NCBI RefSeq assembly: GCF_020177595.1
Contig: NZ_JAHTBL010000001.1
Span: 496,001-560,000 of the forward strand
DNA length: 64,000 bases
Direction of reading: 5' to 3'
DNA from: Cognatishimia sp. MH4019
GTDB taxonomy: Bacteria; Pseudomonadota; Alphaproteobacteria; Rhodobacterales; Rhodobacteraceae
The notes beneath the pieces were generated by a model. The model ran no database searches. It had not been told where the DNA came from and saw only the letters and a program-made list of their open reading frames with translations. Shown piece after piece: positions 42,043-51,608 of the stretch (position 1 is the stretch's first letter; each line of letters begins with the position of its first letter). Position numbers and translations under genes: made by a program.

Positions 42043-43563
42043 ATGCTCTCTGTCCGCGATACCGGCCCGTTCAAACCCGCGCCTGCCAGCTTCAACATGG
42101 CGCAATACGTGCTGTTCGCCGCGGCCCGGACGCCCGAAAAGGATGCGCTCTGCATCCTTAGCGCAGACGGCGTGCAAAGCTGGAGCTACCGCGCGCTTGA
42201 GGCCGCCATACGCGGCACCGCGACAGGCCTCTTGCAGTTGGGCCTGACCGAAAGCGACCGCGTGGTGATGCGGCTTGGCAATACGGTTGAATTTCCCATC
42301 GTCTATCTCGCCTGCATCGCCGTCGGCCTGATCCCTGTGCCTACGTCCTCCCAACTGACCCAAGGTGAGGTTGACGGCATCGTCGCCCAAATCGCGCCTG
42401 TGCTGATCGTGCAGGACCCGGCCATAACCGGGACGACCGCAGATGTGCCGACGCTTAACGCCAGCGCCCTCGCTGCGTTGCACGACCTGCCTCAAGCAGA
42501 GTTTGCGATGGGCGATCCTGAACGCCTTGCCTACATCATTTTTACCTCCGGCACGTCAGGTAAGCCGCGCGCTGTCTGCCATGCCCACCGTGCAATCTGG
42601 GCGCGCCAGATGATGTTCGATGGCTGGTACGGCCTCAGCGCCGAGGACCGCGTTTTGCACGCGGGCGCATTCAATTGGACCTACACGCTCGGCACCGGTC
42701 TGATGGACCCATGGACCGTCGGTGCGACCGCGCTGATCCCCGCTGCGGGCACGACGCCGGACCAACTGACCGGGATGATTTCTGCCCAAAATGTCAGCAT
42801 TTTTGCCGCTGCCCCAGGCGTTTATCGCCAGATGTTAAAGTCAGATTCCCTGCCCGAGATGCCTGCCCTTCGCCATGGGCTTTCCGCAGGCGAACGGATG
42901 CCCGCCAGCACGCGCGCCCGCTGGAAAGCGTTGAGCGGCGTCCCGGTCCATGAGGCTTATGGCATGTCCGAATGCTCCACCTTCGTCTCCGCCAGCCCCG
43001 CGCACCCGGCCCCGCCCGGCGCGTCTGGCCGCCCTCAAGATGGCCGTCGCGTGGCACTTCTGGGCAAAGACGGCCCCGTCCCGCTCCATGACGAAGGCGT
43101 CATCGCTGTTCACCGCTCTGACCCCGGCCTCATGCTGGGCTATCTCGACCAGCCCGAGGAAACCGCCGCCCGCTTTCAAGGCGACTGGTTTCTCACGGGC
43201 GACACCGGGTCCATGGCCGAAGACGGCGCGATCACCTATCTGGGCCGCGCCGACGACATGATGAACGCAGGCGGCTACCGCGTCTCCCCGCTGGAGGTTG
43301 AGGCCGCGCTGAACGCCCATCCCCAGGTCCACGAGACCGCCGCAATCGAGCTGCGCGTGAAAGCCGACGCCTCGGTCATTGCCGCCGTCTACGTCGCCGA
43401 CACACCCCTTGACGACGACATCCTCAACCGCTTTGCGTCTGCCCATTTGGCGCGTTACAAGATGCCTCGGATCTACATCCATCGCGACACCCTTCCCAAA
43501 AGCGCAAATGGCAAGCTGAACCGCCACGCCTTGCGCGCGCAATATGAGGCCAAACATGGTTAA
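42043..43563 (+). CDS. AMP-binding acyl-CoA synthetase
   Basis: The 506-residue enzyme has the A3 motif IIFTSGTSGKPRAV, the A5-like YGMSEC, the A7/A8 motifs TGDTGSMAEDG and YLGRADDMMNAGGYRV, and the A10 lysine in LPKSANGKLNRH. It resembles benzoate- or short-chain acyl-CoA ligases; the acid is not predictable. It overlaps the FrnE-like gene by 8 bp and is opposite the XRE-cupin regulator. Confidence 0.87.
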   Translation: MLSVRDTGPFKPAPASFNMAQYVLFAAARTPEKDALCILSADGVQSWSYRALEAAIRGTATGLLQLGLTESDRVVMRLGNTVEFPIVYLACIAVGLIPVPTSSQLTQGEVDGIVAQIAPVLIVQDPAITGTTADVPTLNASALAALHDLPQAEFAMGDPERLAYIIFTSGTSGKPRAVCHAHRAIWARQMMFDGWYGLSAEDRVLHAGAFNWTYTLGTGLMDPWTVGATALIPAAGTTPDQLTGMISAQNVSIFAAAPGVYRQMLKSDSLPEMPALRHGLSAGERMPASTRARWKALSGVPVHEAYGMSECSTFVSASPAHPAPPGASGRPQDGRRVALLGKDGPVPLHDEGVIAVHRSDPGLMLGYLDQPEETAARFQGDWFLTGDTGSMAEDGAITYLGRADDMMNAGGYRVSPLEVEAALNAHPQVHETAAIELRVKADASVIAAVYVADTPLDDDILNRFASAHLARYKMPRIYIHRDTLPKSANGKLNRHALRAQYEAKHG

Positions 43564-44194
43564 GCTCGATATCATCTCAGACCCGATCTGCCCGTGGTGC
43601 TATATCGGCAAGACCCGCCTGGACGAGGCGTTGGCCCAACATCCCGATCACCCGTTCACCATCGAATGGCACCCGTTTCAGCTGAACCCCGACATGCCCG
43701 AAGGCGGCATGGGGCGGCGCGAATACCTTGAGGGCAAGTTCGGTGGCAAAGATGGCGCTGTGAAGGCCTATGCGCCTGTCGTGCAAGCGGCTGAAGAGGC
43801 CGGTCTCAAGATCGACTTTGAAGGCATGCAGCGCACCCCCAACACCATCGACGCGCACCGCCTGATCCACTGGGCGGGTATCGAAGGCCGCCAAACCGCC
43901 GCTGTCTCCGCCCTCTTTGGGGCCTATTTCGAAGAGGCGCGTGATATTGGCGACTGTGAAGTTCTGGCCGACATCGCCGACAGTATCGAAATGGACGCCG
44001 CTGTGGTCGCCAAGCTGTTGAATTCAGACGCCGATATCGAAGACATCCGCAAACGCGACGCCCATTCGCGTGAGATGGGCGTGAACTCTGTCCCAACCTT
44101 CATCGTCGCTGGTCAGCACGCCGTTCCGGGTGCCCAACCGGCCGACCTTTGGGCCAAAGTCATCGGCGAGATCAAAGAGCAAGTCGCCGAATGA
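43556..44194 (+). CDS. FrnE-like DsbA-family oxidoreductase
   Basis: The 212-residue protein has a thioredoxin fold with an N-terminal C12-P-W-C15 motif (DPICPWCYIGK) and the HxFQLNPD block, then the helical insert and VNSVPTFIVAGQHAVPGAQP with the cis-proline. No signal peptide, so it acts in the cytoplasm as in the FrnE / 2-hydroxychromene-2-carboxylate isomerase-like group. The ATG at 43556 lies inside the upstream gene's end. It overlaps the channel gene by 4 bp. Confidence 0.87.
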   Translation: MVKLDIISDPICPWCYIGKTRLDEALAQHPDHPFTIEWHPFQLNPDMPEGGMGRREYLEGKFGGKDGAVKAYAPVVQAAEEAGLKIDFEGMQRTPNTIDAHRLIHWAGIEGRQTAAVSALFGAYFEEARDIGDCEVLADIADSIEMDAAVVAKLLNSDADIEDIRKRDAHSREMGVNSVPTFIVAGQHAVPGAQPADLWAKVIGEIKEQVAE

Positions 44195-44496
44195 AACCCA
44201 CATTCAACACCTCGACCGTTCTGGGCATGCTCGCGGTGTTGATCGGCTCTGGCACGGTGTTTTTCCGTTGGGCCGAAGGCTGGAGCTGGATCGACGCCTA
44301 TTTCTTCACCGTCGTTACGCTGTCCACCGTGGGTTACGGTTCGCTCGTCCCTGAAACCGTGATCGGCAAGCTCGGAACGACCGTGTTCATCATCACCGGG
44401 CTTGGAGTCTTCGCCCTCGCCATCAGTCATTTTGGGCAACTTGCCCTGCGCCGCCGCTTCCGCCAACGCAACCGCGATCAAGGTCCCGACGCATGA
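44191..44496 (+). CDS. Two-transmembrane potassium channel
   Basis: The 101-residue protein has two membrane helices (about 7-25 and 62-85) flanking a pore loop with the K+ selectivity filter TVGYG in TVVTLSTVGYGSL. A basic tail follows, with no RCK domain. It is coupled by ATGA overlaps to the FrnE-like gene and the MFS gene. Role: ion conduction of the KcsA-like minimal type. Confidence 0.87.
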   Translation: MKPTFNTSTVLGMLAVLIGSGTVFFRWAEGWSWIDAYFFTVVTLSTVGYGSLVPETVIGKLGTTVFIITGLGVFALAISHFGQLALRRRFRQRNRDQGPDA

Positions 44497-45701
44497 CCAC
44501 TCCGGGCCGCGCCGAGTTTATCGCGCTTATGGCCATGATCAGCGCAACCGTCGCCTTTTCCATCGACGCGATGCTGCCCGCCCTACCCGAAATCGCGGCA
44601 GAGCTTACGCCTGACGCGCCCGAAGGCGCGACGCTGATTATCACCAGCTTTGTCTTCGGCATGGGCCTCGGCACGCTTTTTGCAGGCCCGCTTTCGGATG
44701 CTCTGGGTCGCCGCCCGGTGATCTTTGCGGGTTTCGCGCTCTATTGCGTCGGCGCGGTCCTCGCCGTGCTCGCCAACACGCTCGAACTGGTGCTCGCCGC
44801 ACGCGTCATCCAAGGCCTTGGCGTTGCAGGCCCGCGCATCGTCGCCCTCGCCGTGATCCGGGACCTCTTTTCGGGCCGCGAAATGGCGCGGCTGATGTCT
44901 TTCGTGTTGCTCGTCTTTTCCTTGGTCCCGGCCATCGCCCCGGCCCTTGGCGCGGTCATCATCTGGGGCGTCGGCTGGCGTGGCATCTTCGGCGCATTCG
45001 TCATTTTCTCGCTGCTAATCGGCAGTTGGTACGCCACACGCATGCCTGAAACCCTGCCAGCAGAAGCCCGCCGCCCGATCCGTGTCACCCTCCTTTGGAG
45101 CGCACTGGTCGAGATGCTCTCCATCCCCATGGTGCGCCTGTCGATGCTCACCCAAGCGCTCTGTTTCGGGATGCTCTTCGCGGTCCTCTCGACCACACAG
45201 CAAATGTTCGATCTGGTCTTTGACAAGGGTGCGAGCTTTCCCCTCTGGTTCGGCCTAATCGCGCTACTGGCGGCGACCGCAAGTATCGTAAACGCCCGGT
45301 TCGTCATGCGGCTTGGCATGCGCAAACTGGTGATGACGGTGCTTGGCACTCAGATCCTGATCTCATCCGCATCACTCATATCTTTCAACATGATAGAGAA
45401 CGAAGCTCATCTCTTTCCGATCTTCCTCTTCTGGATCACGTCGCTCTTTTTCCTCGCAGGGATGACGCTGGGAAATCTCAATGCCCTTGCGATGGAACCC
45501 GTGGGGCACATAGCGGGCATGGCCGCCTCCCTCATGGGCTCCGTATCAACCATCGGCGCGGTGTTCGTGGCTGTTCCCATCGGATTGGCCTTCACCGGCA
45601 GCCCGATCCCGGTCGCCATCGGAACACTTACCTGTTCGATACTGGCGTTCTTGTTGACCTTGCGGATGCGCCAGTTGGAGCGCGTTGTGGTGACAGGTTA
45701 A
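44493..45701 (+). CDS. MFS drug-resistance transporter, Bcr/CflA type
   Basis: The 402-residue protein has 12 hydrophobic segments. The Bcr-type start MISATVAFSIDAMLPALPEIA and the motif-A region GPLSDALGRRPVIFAGF mark the drug:H+ antiporter 12-TM group. It is the end of the acyl-CoA synthetase/FrnE/channel string and stops 9 bp before the convergent mfd. Confidence 0.88.
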   Translation: MTTPGRAEFIALMAMISATVAFSIDAMLPALPEIAAELTPDAPEGATLIITSFVFGMGLGTLFAGPLSDALGRRPVIFAGFALYCVGAVLAVLANTLELVLAARVIQGLGVAGPRIVALAVIRDLFSGREMARLMSFVLLVFSLVPAIAPALGAVIIWGVGWRGIFGAFVIFSLLIGSWYATRMPETLPAEARRPIRVTLLWSALVEMLSIPMVRLSMLTQALCFGMLFAVLSTTQQMFDLVFDKGASFPLWFGLIALLAATASIVNARFVMRLGMRKLVMTVLGTQILISSASLISFNMIENEAHLFPIFLFWITSLFFLAGMTLGNLNALAMEPVGHIAGMAASLMGSVSTIGAVFVAVPIGLAFTGSPIPVAIGTLTCSILAFLLTLRMRQLERVVVTG

Positions 45702-45710
45702 AAACGTCCC

Positions 45711-48700
45711 TCAAGCCTTTGCTTTTTTGCGCTTTTTCTCTTCGATCAACTTCTCGGCCAGATCACGGGCAATCGCAAACGCGCCTTTGATCTTGTCGCT
45801 GTCTTTCTTCCAATCGCGCCGAATGACGATCTTGTTGTCTTTCACTTTGGCCAGCCCACGCTGATGCTCGATGAACTCCACCAGCCCCTGGGGCGAGCCG
45901 AACTTGTCATTGTGAAACTGGATCGTGGCCCCTTTCGGCCCACCATCCAGCTTCGCAATGCCTGCGCGTTTGCACATCGCCTTGATGCGCACGATCAGCA
46001 ACAGCGTGTTCACCTCTTTCGGCAACGGACCAAACCGGTCGATCAATTCGGCGGCGAAGCCTTCCAGTTCGACCTTTGTCGTCAGCCCCGAAAGACGCCG
46101 ATAAAGCCCCAGCCGTACATCCAGATCAGGCACATACTCATCCGGGATCAGCACCGGCACGCCCAGATTAATCTGCGGCGCCCATTGCCCGTCTGCCTCG
46201 TCCAGCCCGGTCAACTCACCCGTTTTGATCTTGGCAATCGCCTCTTCCAGCATCGTCTGGTAAAGCTCGTACCCCACTTCGCGCATTTGGCCGGATTGCT
46301 CTTCCCCGATCAGATTGCCAGCCCCGCGAATGTCCAGATCCTGCGAGGCTAGTGTAAAGCCCGCCCCCAACGTATCCAAGCTGCCCAGCACCCGCAGACG
46401 CTTTTGCGCGGTCGGCGTCAGTGGCGCGCGCGGCTTGGTCGTCATATACGCATATGCCCGGGTTTTTGAGCGCCCGACCCGTCCGCGAATTTGGTAAAGC
46501 TGCGACAGCCCGAACATATCCGCGCGGTGCACGATCATCGTATTCGCGGTCGGAATGTCGAGGCCACTTTCCACAATCGTGGTCGCCAGCAGCACGTCGT
46601 ATTTACCGTCGTAAAACGCGTTCATCCGGTCGTCCAACTCGCCCGCTGCCATCTGGCCATGGGCGGTGATGAACGTCACCTCCGGTACTTCCTTGCGCAG
46701 GAACTCCTCGATATCCGGGATGTCCGACACGCGCGGCACCACAAAGAACGACTGCCCGCCGCGGTAATGCTCGCGCAGCAACGCCTCACGCAGGGTCACC
46801 GTATCAAACTCGCTGACATATGTGCGGATCGCCAGCCGGTCGACCGGAGGCGTCCCGATGATCGACAGCTCACGCACGCCGGAAAGCGAAAGTTGCAGCG
46901 TCCGCGGAATCGGCGTCGCCGTCAGAGTCAGCACATGAATATCCGTGCGCATCTGCTTCAGACGCTCTTTGTGCTGCACCCCAAAATGCTGTTCTTCGTC
47001 GATAATCAGCAGGCCGAGGTTCTTGAACTTGACCGTCTTGGCCAACAAAGCATGGGTGCCGATCACGATATCCACCGTGCCACGATTGATGCCGTCGCGG
47101 GTCGCCGTAGCCTCTTTTGCCGAGACAAACCGCGACAGTGTGCGCACCTCCAGCGGGAAGCCTCGGAACCGCTCCGCAAAGCTCTTGTAGTGCTGCCGTG
47201 CCAGCAGCGTCGTCGGTGCGATCACCGCGACTTGAACGCCTGACATGGCCGCCACAAAGGCTGCGCGCATCGCGACCTCGGTCTTGCCGAATCCCACGTC
47301 GCCGCAGACCAGCCGGTCCATCGGCTGCCCGCTGGCCATATCGGTCAGCACGTCTTCGATCGCATTTAGCTGATCGTCTGTTTCCTGATAGGGAAAGCGC
47401 GCCGAAAACGCGTCCCACATCCCCGGCGGAGGCTCCATAATCGGCGCCGTGCGCAACGCCCGCTCTGCCGCCACGCGAATAAGCCGGTCCGCGATGTCGC
47501 GAATGCGCTGCTTCAGCCGTGCTTTCTTGGCCTGCCACGCGCCACCCCCCAGCTTGTCCAGCAAGCCTTCCTCATGGCCAAACTTCGACAGCAGTTCGAT
47601 ATTCTCGACCGGCAGATAGAGCTTCGCGTTCTCTGCATATTCCAGCAGAATACACTCATGCGCGGCCCCGGCGGCGGTGATCACTTCAAGACCTTTGTAG
47701 CGCCCGACGCCGTGATCCACGTGAACGATCAGATCGCCAGGGCTTAGGCTTTGCGTCTCCGTCAAGAAGTTCTCGGCGCGCTTTTTCTTGCGCGGTGCAC
47801 GGATCAGACGATCGCCCAAAACATCCTGTTCCGAGATCACCGTCAGCCCCGGCGCCTCAAAACCCGCTTCCAACGCCCAAACCGCCAGATGCACGCCCTT
47901 GGGCTGCACATCGCGCATGTCCTTGATCAGGCTGACATCACCCAGACCCTCATCATCCATCAGCCCCGACAGCCGCTCGCGCGCGCCTTCGGAATAGCTG
48001 GCGATGATTACCGATCCGTCCGCGCGTTTTGCTTTAACATGATCCGCCAAGGCACCGAAAAGGCTTATGTTTTCCTGTTGGCGTTCTGGCGCGAAACTGC
48101 GCCCGATCCGCCCGCCCGCGTTGATCACACCGGGGCCAGAGCCTTGCGCCAAAGGATTGAACTGCAACACCCGCCGATCCGTGACCGCCGTTTCCCACGC
48201 GGCATCGTCCAGATAAAGCAACTCCGGAGGGCACGGCTTGTAAACGGTATCCATGCGGCCCTTTGCCGTCATCGCCTCGCGCCGTGCGTCATACTGATCG
48301 GCAATGCTCTCCCAGCGCGCCAGACGTTGGGGTGTCAGCTGATCATCCAGCGCAAAGGACGCCTCTGGCAGATAGTCGAACAGCGTCTCCAGCTCTGCAT
48401 GAAAGAACGGCAACCAATGCTCGATGCCCTGGTGCTTGCGCCCTGCACTGACCGCCTCATACAGCGGATCATCTGTGCCTGCCGCGCCAAATTCGATCCG
48501 GTAGGATTGCCGAAACCGGGTGATTGCGGCGTCATCCAGAATGACCTCGGACACTGGGGCAAGCTCGACGATCTCCAGCTTTTCGGTCGTCCGTTGGGTC
48601 GCGGGATCAAAGCGCCGCGCGCCATCCAACACATCGCCGAACAGATCAAGCCGCACAGGCCCCGCCTCGCCCGGGGGATAAATGTCGATGATCCCACCAC

Positions 48701-49172
48701 GCACCGCATAATCCCCCGGCTCCATCACCGTGGGGCTTTGCGTGAAGCCCATGCGCACCAGAAACGCCTTCAGCGCCGCCTCATCAATCTGCTGGTTAAC
48801 GCGAGCCGTAAACGCCGCCTCCCGCAGCACATCACGCGCTGGCACCCGTTGGGTTGCGGCATTCAGAGTGGTCAGCAGAATAAACTGTGACGGCATCCCA
48901 TGGGCCAGCCCCGCCAAGGTCGCCATCCGCTGGGCCGAGATATCGGCATTGGGCGAGACCCGGTCAAACGGCAGGCAATCCCAGCCCGGAAAGGCGATCA
49001 CCGGCACATCGGGCGCGACAAAGGCCAAAGCTGCGCGCATCGCCGCCAACCGCTTGTCATCGCGCGCGACATGCACCACCGGCGCGCCAGAGCGTTCCAG
49101 CTCTTGCACCAGCAGCGTTGCGTCAAACCCCTCAGGAGCCCCGCCAATCGTGATATGTTTCGGATCCGCCAT
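45711..49172 (-). CDS. mfd: Transcription-repair coupling factor Mfd
   Basis: The 1153-residue protein has the UvrB-homology N-terminus, the CarD-like RNA polymerase interaction domain (LSPGDLIVHVDHGVGRYKGL, about 490-555), the RecG-like translocase with Walker A GDVGFGKTEVA and DEEQ box, TATPIPRTLQ motif III and GRVGRSKTRAYAY motif VI, and the C-terminal TRCF domain. Length is normal. It removes stalled RNA polymerase and recruits UvrA. Confidence 0.96.
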   Translation of the reverse strand: MADPKHITIGGAPEGFDATLLVQELERSGAPVVHVARDDKRLAAMRAALAFVAPDVPVIAFPGWDCLPFDRVSPNADISAQRMATLAGLAHGMPSQFILLTTLNAATQRVPARDVLREAAFTARVNQQIDEAALKAFLVRMGFTQSPTVMEPGDYAVRGGIIDIYPPGEAGPVRLDLFGDVLDGARRFDPATQRTTEKLEIVELAPVSEVILDDAAITRFRQSYRIEFGAAGTDDPLYEAVSAGRKHQGIEHWLPFFHAELETLFDYLPEASFALDDQLTPQRLARWESIADQYDARREAMTAKGRMDTVYKPCPPELLYLDDAAWETAVTDRRVLQFNPLAQGSGPGVINAGGRIGRSFAPERQQENISLFGALADHVKAKRADGSVIIASYSEGARERLSGLMDDEGLGDVSLIKDMRDVQPKGVHLAVWALEAGFEAPGLTVISEQDVLGDRLIRAPRKKKRAENFLTETQSLSPGDLIVHVDHGVGRYKGLEVITAAGAAHECILLEYAENAKLYLPVENIELLSKFGHEEGLLDKLGGGAWQAKKARLKQRIRDIADRLIRVAAERALRTAPIMEPPPGMWDAFSARFPYQETDDQLNAIEDVLTDMASGQPMDRLVCGDVGFGKTEVAMRAAFVAAMSGVQVAVIAPTTLLARQHYKSFAERFRGFPLEVRTLSRFVSAKEATATRDGINRGTVDIVIGTHALLAKTVKFKNLGLLIIDEEQHFGVQHKERLKQMRTDIHVLTLTATPIPRTLQLSLSGVRELSIIGTPPVDRLAIRTYVSEFDTVTLREALLREHYRGGQSFFVVPRVSDIPDIEEFLRKEVPEVTFITAHGQMAAGELDDRMNAFYDGKYDVLLATTIVESGLDIPTANTMIVHRADMFGLSQLYQIRGRVGRSKTRAYAYMTTKPRAPLTPTAQKRLRVLGSLDTLGAGFTLASQDLDIRGAGNLIGEEQSGQMREVGYELYQTMLEEAIAKIKTGELTGLDEADGQWAPQINLGVPVLIPDEYVPDLDVRLGLYRRLSGLTTKVELEGFAAELIDRFGPLPKEVNTLLLIVRIKAMCKRAGIAKLDGGPKGATIQFHNDKFGSPQGLVEFIEHQRGLAKVKDNKIVIRRDWKKDSDKIKGAFAIARDLAEKLIEEKKRKKAKA

Positions 49173-49215
49173 AGGCGACGTGACCTACCCCGCCCGCCCG
49201 CGATGTCAACCGCGA

Positions 49216-49743
49216 TCAGCCGCCAAGTGCGCCGACATTCATGTTCACATACATCCCATACATCGCGGTGATGAAAATCGCGACGATCCCGATCAGTTGC
49301 ACATGAAACCGGTGGCGCGTCAGACGGCGCAGCAGGTCGTCGCCGCTCAGGTCCTTGTCGCGGATCAGACGCGCCGCAGACAGGGTCAACAACCCCACAA
49401 AGCTCATCGGTGCGAGCAGCAGAAAGACTGCCTGACTGAACTCTACCCCATAGTAGAAGCCCAAGATGCCCAGACCCGTCACCATGAAAGACGCAAAGCC
49501 CAGCAGCCACAGCCCCGAGACACGCCCGATCAGCAGATACCGGTTGGCATTCAGTCGCGTCAGCGTCTCCACATCCTCCAGCGTCGTGCCCCCCTGCCGC
49601 TTGGCGCGCAGCACCATGTCATAGGGCACGCCCAACACGTAGTGACTGGCCGACGACCACAGCACAGCCAACACGATCCAATACCAAAGATTGGAGAAAG
49701 ATCGCATGTCGATCAGTTCAAAGACGGTTTGATACCAGTCCAC
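49216..49743 (-). CDS. Small integral membrane protein ('component of SufBCD complex' of Rhodobacteraceae)
   Basis: The 175-residue protein has four hydrophobic segments. It starts at a GTG (49743) with AAAGG seven bases ahead, giving VDWYQTVFELIDMRSFSN; upstream codons lack support. I recall the name 'component of SufBCD complex' used for this family in Rhodobacteraceae, but nothing in the sequence shows a role in Fe-S cluster assembly and no suf gene is nearby. A conserved cytoplasmic loop is DMVLRAKRQGGTTLEDVETL. Confidence 0.72.
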   Translation of the reverse strand: MDWYQTVFELIDMRSFSNLWYWIVLAVLWSSASHYVLGVPYDMVLRAKRQGGTTLEDVETLTRLNANRYLLIGRVSGLWLLGFASFMVTGLGILGFYYGVEFSQAVFLLLAPMSFVGLLTLSAARLIRDKDLSGDDLLRRLTRHRFHVQLIGIVAIFITAMYGMYVNMNVGALGG

Positions 49744-49862
49744 TCGAAGGCCTTTACGTCGGTTTTTCGGCACATTAGCCGCGCAATGCGGCAATTCCTA
49801 GGCTTGAGATGGGTCTAATTCCGTGTCACCCAGATGCAACCAAGATTGCGACCAGGAAGCTC

Positions 49863-50861
49863 ATGACCCCAGTTGTTGCCCCTTTCCCGCTCATCCGGCT
49901 GCGCCGGACCCGGAGAACCCCCGCCTTGCGCGCGCTTACACGTCAAAACACGCTCACTGTGGATGATCTGATCTGGCCCGTCTTCGTGATGGAGGGGCAG
50001 GACGAGGCCCATGCCGTCCCGTCGATGCCGGGGGTGGAACGACTGACCATCGACCGTCTCGTCGACGCCGCGCGCAGCGCTGCCGATCTGGGCATCCCCG
50101 CGATCTGCATCTTTCCCTATATCGACCCCGCATTGAAAACCGATCAATGCGAGGAAGCGTGGAACACCGACAACCTGTCGAACCGCGCCATCCGGGCCAT
50201 CAAGGATGCGGTGCCCGACATCGCTGTGATGACGGATGTGGCGCTCGATCCCTACAATGCCCATGGCCATGACGGCATCGTCCGCAACGGCGAAATCGTG
50301 AACGATGAAACCGTCGACGCCCTTGTGAAAATGGCGCTGGAGCAAGCCCGCGCAGGTGCCGACATTCTTGGCCCCTCTGATATGATGGACGGCCGCATTG
50401 GTGCGATGCGCTCCGCTTGCGAGGCCGATGGCCACAAAGACGTCGCCATCCTCAGCTATGCCGCCAAATACGCCTCCGCCTTCTATGGCCCGTTCCGCGA
50501 TGCGGTTGGCGCCTCTGGTGCGCTGACCGGCGACAAGAAAACCTATCAAATGGATCCGGGCAATTCTGACGAGGCCCTGCGTCTTATCCACCGCGACCTG
50601 ATGGAGGGCGCGGATATGGTCATGGTCAAACCCGGCCTGCCTTATCTCGACATTTGTCGCCTCACCAAAGACCAGTTTGGTGTGCCGACCTACGCCTATC
50701 AGGTCTCGGGCGAGTTCGCGATGGTCAAGGCCGCCGCCGCCAATGGCTGGATCGACGGGGACGCGGTGATGTTCGAAAGCCTGATGGCTTTCAAACGCGC
50801 AGGCTGCGACGGAATCCTGACCTATTTCGCCATGGATGTCGCCCGCGCGCTTGATGCGTGA
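49863..50861 (+). CDS. hemB: Porphobilinogen synthase (delta-aminolevulinate dehydratase)
   Basis: The 332-residue enzyme has the two Schiff-base lysines K202 (SYAAKYASAFYGPFRD) and K256 (MVMVKPG). At the place of the three zinc cysteines of E. coli HemB it has TDVALDPYNAHGHDG, so it is the zinc-independent, magnesium-type enzyme expected in photosynthetic-lineage alphaproteobacteria. It joins two ALA molecules in tetrapyrrole synthesis. The ATG at 49863 follows AGGAA; the open frame extends further without a ribosome binding site. Confidence 0.95.
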   Translation: MTPVVAPFPLIRLRRTRRTPALRALTRQNTLTVDDLIWPVFVMEGQDEAHAVPSMPGVERLTIDRLVDAARSAADLGIPAICIFPYIDPALKTDQCEEAWNTDNLSNRAIRAIKDAVPDIAVMTDVALDPYNAHGHDGIVRNGEIVNDETVDALVKMALEQARAGADILGPSDMMDGRIGAMRSACEADGHKDVAILSYAAKYASAFYGPFRDAVGASGALTGDKKTYQMDPGNSDEALRLIHRDLMEGADMVMVKPGLPYLDICRLTKDQFGVPTYAYQVSGEFAMVKAAAANGWIDGDAVMFESLMAFKRAGCDGILTYFAMDVARALDA

Positions 50862-50943
50862 CAGGGCGACCGAATTGCCGTATATTGCGTCACAATCCCG
50901 CCCGTCAGAGGCGGGTCAGTCAGGCAACCGAGCAGGTAACACC

Positions 50944-51501
50944 ATGAACACCCCTTCCCGACGCAATTTCCTTGCGGCCACTGGCGCACTGACCCTTACC
51001 GCAGCCTGCGGCAACGGCGTCGGCTCCCGCGGCGCTGAAACCATTGACGCCCGCGTGGATGCTACGCTGAACTTCATGTATCGCGAGTTTCCCGGCACGC
51101 AGGACCTGCGCCGCAAATCCACCGGCATGCTGGTGATGCCGCTTGTGACCGAAGCAGGGCTCGGCATTGGCGGCTCCTACGGGCGCGGCGCGCTGCGCAT
51201 CAACGACACGACGGTAGATTATTACTCTGCCGCTCAGGCCAGCATCGGCTTGCAGATCGGTGCGCAACAATACGCCCATGTGCTCTTTTTCATGACAGAC
51301 GGCGCTTTGATGGATTTCCGCCGTTCCCAAGGCTACGCTGCGGGGGCCGATCTGGAATACGCGCTGCAAGGCGAAGGTCAAAGCCTCAAGGCTGGCACCA
51401 CCACATCGCTCGCACCTGTCATCGCCGTGGTCTTTGGCCAAGCTGGCCTGCGCGTTGGTGCCACGCTCGAAGGCACCAAATACACCCGCATCATCCCCTG
51501 A
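50944..51501 (+). CDS. YSC84-related (SYLF) lipoprotein with twin-arginine signal
   Basis: The 185-residue protein starts MNTPSRRNFLAATGAL with an RR motif and a lipobox LTAAC, suggesting Tat export and lipidation. The mature part has the SYLF-type block GMLVMPLVTEAGLGIGGSYGRG and ends KAGTTTSLAPVIAVVFGQAG, the lipid-binding domain known from yeast Ysc84 and bacterial BPSL1445-like proteins. Role: envelope lipid binding, unproven. Confidence 0.87.
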   Translation: MNTPSRRNFLAATGALTLTAACGNGVGSRGAETIDARVDATLNFMYREFPGTQDLRRKSTGMLVMPLVTEAGLGIGGSYGRGALRINDTTVDYYSAAQASIGLQIGAQQYAHVLFFMTDGALMDFRRSQGYAAGADLEYALQGEGQSLKAGTTTSLAPVIAVVFGQAGLRVGATLEGTKYTRIIP

Positions 51502-51507
51502 TACTGG

Positions 51508-51531
51508 TTTCACTTTGGCGAAAATACTCTC
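51508..51531 (-). repeat. Degenerate copy of the 24-bp intergenic sequence
   Basis: On the plus strand TTTCACTTTGGCGAAAATAC followed by TCTC resembles the reverse complement of the identical copies at 34476-34499 and 7359-7382 (shared TTTCA, CTTTG and AAAATACTC blocks). It lies just behind the SYLF lipoprotein stop and before a terminator. Confidence 0.5.
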
Positions 51532-51542
51532 GCCGAAGGCAA

Positions 51543-51568
51543 AAGGGCCGCCCTCACAGGCGGCCCTT
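51543..51568. terminator. Bidirectional terminator between two convergent genes
   Basis: AAGGGCCGCC and GGCGGCCCTT form perfect 10-bp arms around CTCACA, with A/T runs on both sides (T run for the minus strand). It would stop both the SYLF lipoprotein and the hydroxyacid dehydrogenase transcripts. Confidence 0.8.
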
Positions 51569-51608
51569 GAAATAACAAAAACAAATGCGCCGCAGGCGCG
51601 TAATTGGT

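Noticed and set aside
50897-50915. CCCGCC/GGCGGG hairpin behind hemB as a terminator
   Set aside because: No T run follows and it is close to the SYLF lipoprotein start, so it may be a leader structure; evidence is too weak to list.
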